Source of the DNA: Romanomermis culicivorax
Taxonomy: Eukaryota > Nematoda > Enoplea > Mermithida > Mermithidae
Direction of reading: 5' to 3'
Length of the DNA: 64,000 nt
Assembly: GCA_963922205.1 (NCBI GenBank)
Contig: CAWUHX010000005.1
Coordinates: 2,887,623 to 2,951,622 of the forward strand
How positions within the stretch are numbered: position 1 is the first letter of the stretch; each line of letters opens with the position of its first letter. Under the pieces are notes generated by a model that was given only the letters and a program-made list of their open reading frames with translations, had not been told where the DNA came from and ran no database searches. Shown here piece after piece: positions 59,976 through 64,000 of the stretch. The position numbers and the translations under genes were made by a program.

Positions 59976-60813
59976 TGTCAGAGGGTCAATTCCTCTGACC
60001 TTTGGTCCTCTAATTACATCATTTCATTTTCTAAAGTTTCTTTAGTGCTAAAGTGTTTTCATTTATTCTCAGGTAAACAAACCGATAAAACGGTTTGTGT
60101 CACTCATATTTTTGGTCTAAAATAAACAAATGGTTGGCGCAAATGTTTTGCATATTACTTGCAAGTCGATGTTAGACGCGCGACAGCGTTTTTATTCACT
60201 CTCGTTTTTTCTTATTATTATTATTGTGAAAAATATTCTCGTCCGGAGATTCGCCTCTCCCTTGTGTATAATTGGCGTCTGCACCGTAGCATTTGGATGC
60301 TGTGTTATTTTGGACGGTGGTGACGAAGGAGAGGGTCGTCGTTTTTGTTCATTTTGTATTTCGTGATACGCGCCGCGGGCGAATTTGAGTAATAACGCGG
60401 CCTGAGACGTTTCCGACGTTCCATTTTGAAAGAGAGGAATCAGTGAGTGGTTGTTTGAGTTAGTTTACTTATTTTTTGGTAGAGTTTCAGCTTAGGCCGT
60501 GGCCTGAGAGATCCCATTGGCCCTGTGGCTCGTTGCTCAGGGACAAGTCAGAAGGATCAGTCGACTAGGGAGGTTGTTGGCGTTAGTGTGTATATTTTCG
60601 GCACTCTGCACCTTTGTTTCGTACTTACATTCCTCATTGTATTCCACTACCTGTTGTGTTTTGCTCACCAATAAACGTTCACGTACATCAAGTCTCAACT
60701 CACTGCAGTAGGAGTGAAATTAGTACCGGGTTAGCGTCAGGGGCCGTACCAGATTGGATCTCCCAAGAACCGCAGGTAGGCAGCCGAGGGCATACGATCA
60801 CATTAATACGACA
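59976..60813 (+). repeat. 3' LTR, 838 bp
   Basis: Same length and ends as the 5' LTR. It differs at 60286 (G for A), 60298 (T for C), 60329 (G for T) and 60798 (T for C). The AATAAA corresponding to the 5' copy lies at 60670-60675. Confidence 0.95.
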
Positions 60814-60817
60814 ATCC
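60814..60817 (+). repeat. Target-site duplication, right copy
   Basis: ATCC immediately after the 3' LTR's terminal CA. It matches 47129-47132. Confidence 0.85.
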
Positions 60818-61728
60818 AAATCTTGACATTGATCCTGATGATTGGTATTTGTTCTAAATTTCATACGAGTATGACACAATTTATCAATAAATTCTTTCTG
60901 TTCCAGAGCCAATTTGCACATGTAAGTTTTGAATGGCTCACAAATCAGAGAACCTTCAATTGAAATTGAACGCCCTACCCAAATTTGGACATGCAAATGG
61001 GGGAGGGGGTGGTTGAAACTACAAAGCAACTTCTCATCAACTGGTTCACTAAACAAGCTGATTCTGCAACACATGCCATCTATAACTCCACAACTCCAAT
61101 CATACCAAGAAACACCATAATGGTACAAAGTAGTTAGAGAAATTTCAAAATTGAATCTAACCCAAACACAACTTATTGTTCAACAGGATGAAAAACTCAC
61201 TATGGACACAGAAGATGACCTCTTATGCAGGCCATCATGGAGAATCAAAAATGAAACTGATCCTGAAACCTTAGACACCATTTGTCCCATCGCCCAGACA
61301 TCGGATGAGAAATAAGCACATGAAAACAAGCTCATTAAACCCATTTGAGAGGTAACACACAAAATTGATTCATTGGATGACCATCAACCAAACAAACAAA
61401 AGCTACAATGACCCAAAATGAAACTTCAAGTGTTTTTGCTTACACACAAACATAACAAATATTACCATTTGTAGTTGCTAAAGAATTCTCTAATCCATGT
61501 CTTCAAGGGTGATATCATGCCAGATGTCAGACGTTGCTTAGGTGAGCATGGCGAAATGAAGTTGCAAATTAATATAAAGTTGTATTGTAGGAAATTTTTT
61601 ATTCATTAGATCAGTCAAGATATTTCCCACAGTACAAATTATTTGAAGAATTTTGAATTTCTGGGCACAGTGTCTTGTGCTGAACAATAATTGATTTATT
61701 TATTTCTTGTCATTTTATACGTTTCTCA
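60814..61728 (+). pseudogene. Old retroelement remnant, right part, and unassigned flank
   Basis: The first codons after the second ATCC continue the frame interrupted at 47132, into an acidic stretch with DIDPDDW, then a stop. Beyond that, the plus strand has 60929-61120 and further open stretches to about 61350 with protein-like composition but no recognised domain, and the minus strand has an overlapping 142-codon frame (60700-61128). Probably decayed transposon sequence. Confidence 0.4.
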
Positions 61729-62130
61729 ATGATTTTGCTCAACATTAGTGACAGCATCGTAAGAGGCGTCATAATCAAAAAATGCATCACTTTAAGTGTG
61801 CCCAGTGCAACATTTGAACTCCTGAAAAAGCGCCTGATAATTTTAGCCAAACTACCAAAATTTGGAATGATCATTCACATTGGTAGTAACATTTTAATAA
61901 TGAAAGGTAATATGGTAAACCGAAGTTGTAATCACAATATGGTAAAGGCTCTGCAAAAAATTCTGAACATATATTTTTTTGAAGAACAATTTTTGAATTC
62001 CTTCACAGCAAGGCACCTGACTGTACTTGCAAACACCATGAGCCACAAATTCAACATCTGCATGTTAGTTTCTGGTGTTTTACTTAGGGTAGTCAACAAC
62101 AGCACTCAAGGGCATGTTATTGTGATGTAG
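61729..62130 (+). pseudogene. SGNH/GDSL hydrolase-like fragment
   Basis: 133 codons without a stop. SDSIVRGVI resembles block I of SGNH esterases (GDSiirgi, Gly replaced by Ser), VPSATFELLKKRL matches the following 'PGat..dl..rl', MIIHIGSNIL matches block III (iiHvGTNDl, lacking the Asp) and FNICMLVSGVLLRV matches 'v.iSgilPR'. The expected C-terminal catalytic Asp-x-x-His is not seen. This type of esterase occurs as an accessory domain in several retrotransposon families and in stand-alone invertebrate proteins. The changes at key residues suggest an inactive remnant. Confidence 0.5.
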
Positions 62131-63224
62131 TTGCGACAAACAGTCTAGAAAATCAAGCTTTTTGACACATGATATTTTATTCTGTGTAAATAACATAACA
62201 ACTACCTGATCTTAGGTTGAAAAGAGCTGAATTTCAGAATTTTGCGAGATGTGAGTAGAGATCAGAAAATTTAGTGTATTTTTTCATCTTGATCATGCTA
62301 TTTTTGTGTTAGTTTACAAAAACTAAAATTACTAAAGTTTGTATAACAAATTAATATATTGCTGGGAGTGATAATGAGTGTGATGTGGTTGACATTTTTT
62401 GCCAAGTTGACCATTTTTTGAAAATTCATTTGTTAGGTATTTGCTTTGAGTATTAAATGATCCAAGGGTGTATTTATTAGCATATTTGAAAATTACTGTA
62501 TGTCATGGTTTGTGAAATTGTTAATTTTTCGAGGAAGCTTGAAAATTTTGTCAGTTGCTGGTGGTACAAAAATTGAGACACCATGAAAATTCTTATGTGG
62601 TTGATTTATTTGACAAATTTTGTGATGCTAGCTTGTTTGAAGCTTGTCCTGTACATGTGAACTGACATGATGACAGAAAATTGGGCACACTACTGTTTTC
62701 GGTGATAGAGTTAGCCAAGAGAGAAAGTCTGAATAAACTTTTAGCATAAGTATGTCGGAATACATAATAGAGATTACCCTACTTGAAGTTTTATTTTTAC
62801 CAATTGCTGCAAAATTATAGATTGACAATAATGAATATAAGTAAATAAACAGAAATTTTAAACTCTTTTGGTTTATTGAGTGAGATTTGCAATTCGGAAA
62901 AGAAATTCTAATTTTTGATGTTTAATACAAATAGGAAAATTGACGGACTTGGTACAATTTTTCCATATGCAATGTTTGACTTCATATTCTCCCAATTTCC
63001 AAAGCACTGTTTTTTCCGCTGACTCTTCCCCCAACTAGGATGTTTTCCCTTCTTTTACTCCATTCGTTTTTCTGTCTGTAAAAACCCTCAAAGGCACTTT
63101 ATTTAATCTTTTTAAAACTTATTCTAATATTCTTAAATCCTTAGAGTCATTCATTTATCAAAAATAGGGAAAAAATGAAAATTTTTGGGTTTAATGTAAT
63201 TAAAATATTGAAATCATTATTCCA
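62131..63224. other. Stretch without recognisable gene
   Basis: AT-rich, CpG-poor, only short frames. Nothing supportable. Confidence 0.4.
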
Positions 63225-63647
63225 ATGATCCAAAAGCACACAGTGTTTTTGAATTACATAAGAGATCAGCAATTAAAGTCGGCGATGACTAGAATATATT
63301 TTTTATCTTTAATGAGGGAATTGTTAAAACTATCGGCGTTTTTTATTTTCTGCTCAATATCGACGTTTTTTGTGCACAGACAAAAAATTGGTAATTTATT
63401 TAATGAAAAAGCTATATTAATCACACTGAATAGAGGTAAAAATATTTTTCATCTGTTCTGGAAGAATAAGACAAGAAAATGTCTGAGAAACGGTTTAGGA
63501 TTCGAAAAGAAAATTCCAGTCATCTTAAAAAACTTCAAAGGTCGTGTTTTTCTGGCAGAAAAAAACATTGCTCATCACTACTGCCTAACAAATGATCTTA
63601 ATAATTCTGATCATCTAAAAGGAATTATAATTCCATGTTCTGATTGA
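63225..63647 (+). CDS. Unidentified 140-codon reading frame
   Basis: Open from an ATG at 63225 with a Lys/Arg/Phe/Leu-rich product. It includes a hydrophobic segment (LLKLSAFFIFCSISTFFV, residues about 33-50) that could span a membrane, followed by a basic region. No family is recognised. AT-richness makes long chance frames plausible here, so coding status is doubtful. A possible continuation (63666-63881) lies in another frame. Confidence 0.25.
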   Translation: MIQKHTVFLNYIRDQQLKSAMTRIYFLSLMRELLKLSAFFIFCSISTFFVHRQKIGNLFNEKAILITLNRGKNIFHLFWKNKTRKCLRNGLGFEKKIPVILKNFKGRVFLAEKNIAHHYCLTNDLNNSDHLKGIIIPCSD

Positions 63648-64000
63648 TGATCTTCATACCTGTAAGTGTGGGAAGAGAACACCTTCTCCAACTTGATCAG
63701 ACTGGGTAAAAATTGCTCCTTATGTTTTTTTTGGAAACATATTCGGTTGTTTACTTTTTGGGTAAAATCGGTTGTGCCCCCACGCACCCTTCAAACTTGT
63801 CGGGCCTCTTACAGGTATGTTCATCAACTTTACTTTGATTCGATATTTGATGGCAGTTCATGTTTCTCCTTTAACAAATAATTTGAGGAAAATTAACTCC
63901 TCAACTTTTCAAATGTTTTCACATGATGAGTTCTTTTTTTTGACATGATTTGAATTCAGGCACTTCATTAAGTAATCCTTAGAAATTTTTATTCTTCCGG

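Larger units (their letters stand above)
47133..60813 (+). mobile_element. Near-intact Ty3/Gypsy LTR retrotransposon with extra exonuclease ORF
   Basis: A complete element of 13,681 bp: LTR (838 bp), primer-binding site, gag-pol (2010 codons, one frame), a second long ORF with a DEDDy exonuclease-like domain, a polypurine tract and the second LTR (838 bp). It is flanked by a 4-bp duplication ATCC (47129-47132 and 60814-60817), the size typical of many Gypsy integrases. Domain order protease, RT, RNase H, integrase places it in Ty3/Gypsy (Metaviridae). Four LTR differences and an open gag-pol show recent insertion. The length is more than twice that of a simple Gypsy element, mostly because of the 4.4-kb second ORF and its flanks. 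Confidence 0.95.

Overview
The window is metazoan, probably invertebrate, DNA. It is AT-rich, has no operons or ribosome-binding sites, and contains spliced reading frames with GT..AG introns. It is almost entirely transposable elements in different stages of decay, with satellite-like tandem repeats between them. No conserved single-copy host gene is evident; the nearest candidate is a NADAR-domain reading frame at 40.5-41.7 kb. The host species cannot be named from this sequence. CpG is rare in the old sequence but common in the young elements, which suggests a genome that methylates its repeats.

Layout. 0-5.8 kb: a decayed Ty3/Gypsy-type retroelement on the minus strand (gag, two protease-like blocks, RT-RNase H) running off the left edge. 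7.3-9.75 kb: a broken hAT transposase, plus strand. 9.9-13.1 kb: minisatellites, including an approximately 66-bp repeat, and a tRNA-like (SINE-head-like) segment. 16.77-19.43 kb: a DNA transposon with matching ~32-bp terminal inverted repeats, clustered subterminal GGTGCTAAGTG motifs and a six-exon, damaged, apparently C-terminally truncated transposase gene, minus strand. 21.8-22.5 kb: a Gypsy RNase H/integrase scrap. 22.82-23.26 kb: a TA-flanked MITE with GACGCGTCC-like arrays in both arms. 23.3-40 kb: hAT-like debris, a two-copy dispersed repeat, tandem repeats, a possible relic LTR, and long stretches with nothing recognisable. 40.5-41.7 kb: the NADAR reading frame. 45.9-47.1 kb and 60.8 kb: an old gag/pol remnant split by the main element.

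The main element is a nearly intact Ty3/Gypsy LTR retrotransposon at 47133-60813 (13,681 bp). It has two 838-bp LTRs differing at only four positions, a 4-bp ATCC target duplication, a primer-binding site, a polypurine tract and one uninterrupted 2010-codon gag-pol frame. Downstream of pol, where env would sit in a retrovirus-like element, is a second very long ORF of about 1378 codons when a short intron is removed. It begins with a DEDDy-type 3'-5' exonuclease-like domain and continues through a coiled coil, an unrecognised domain, an Arg/Ser/Glu-rich segment and a Pro/Gln/Met-rich tail. One in-frame TGA lies inside the exonuclease domain in this copy. LTR elements with a captured DEDDy exonuclease ORF are known to me from bdelloid rotifers. 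The architecture here, with a 5' mini-exon and a large C-terminal extension, looks worth describing and is the best candidate for an unusual system in the window.
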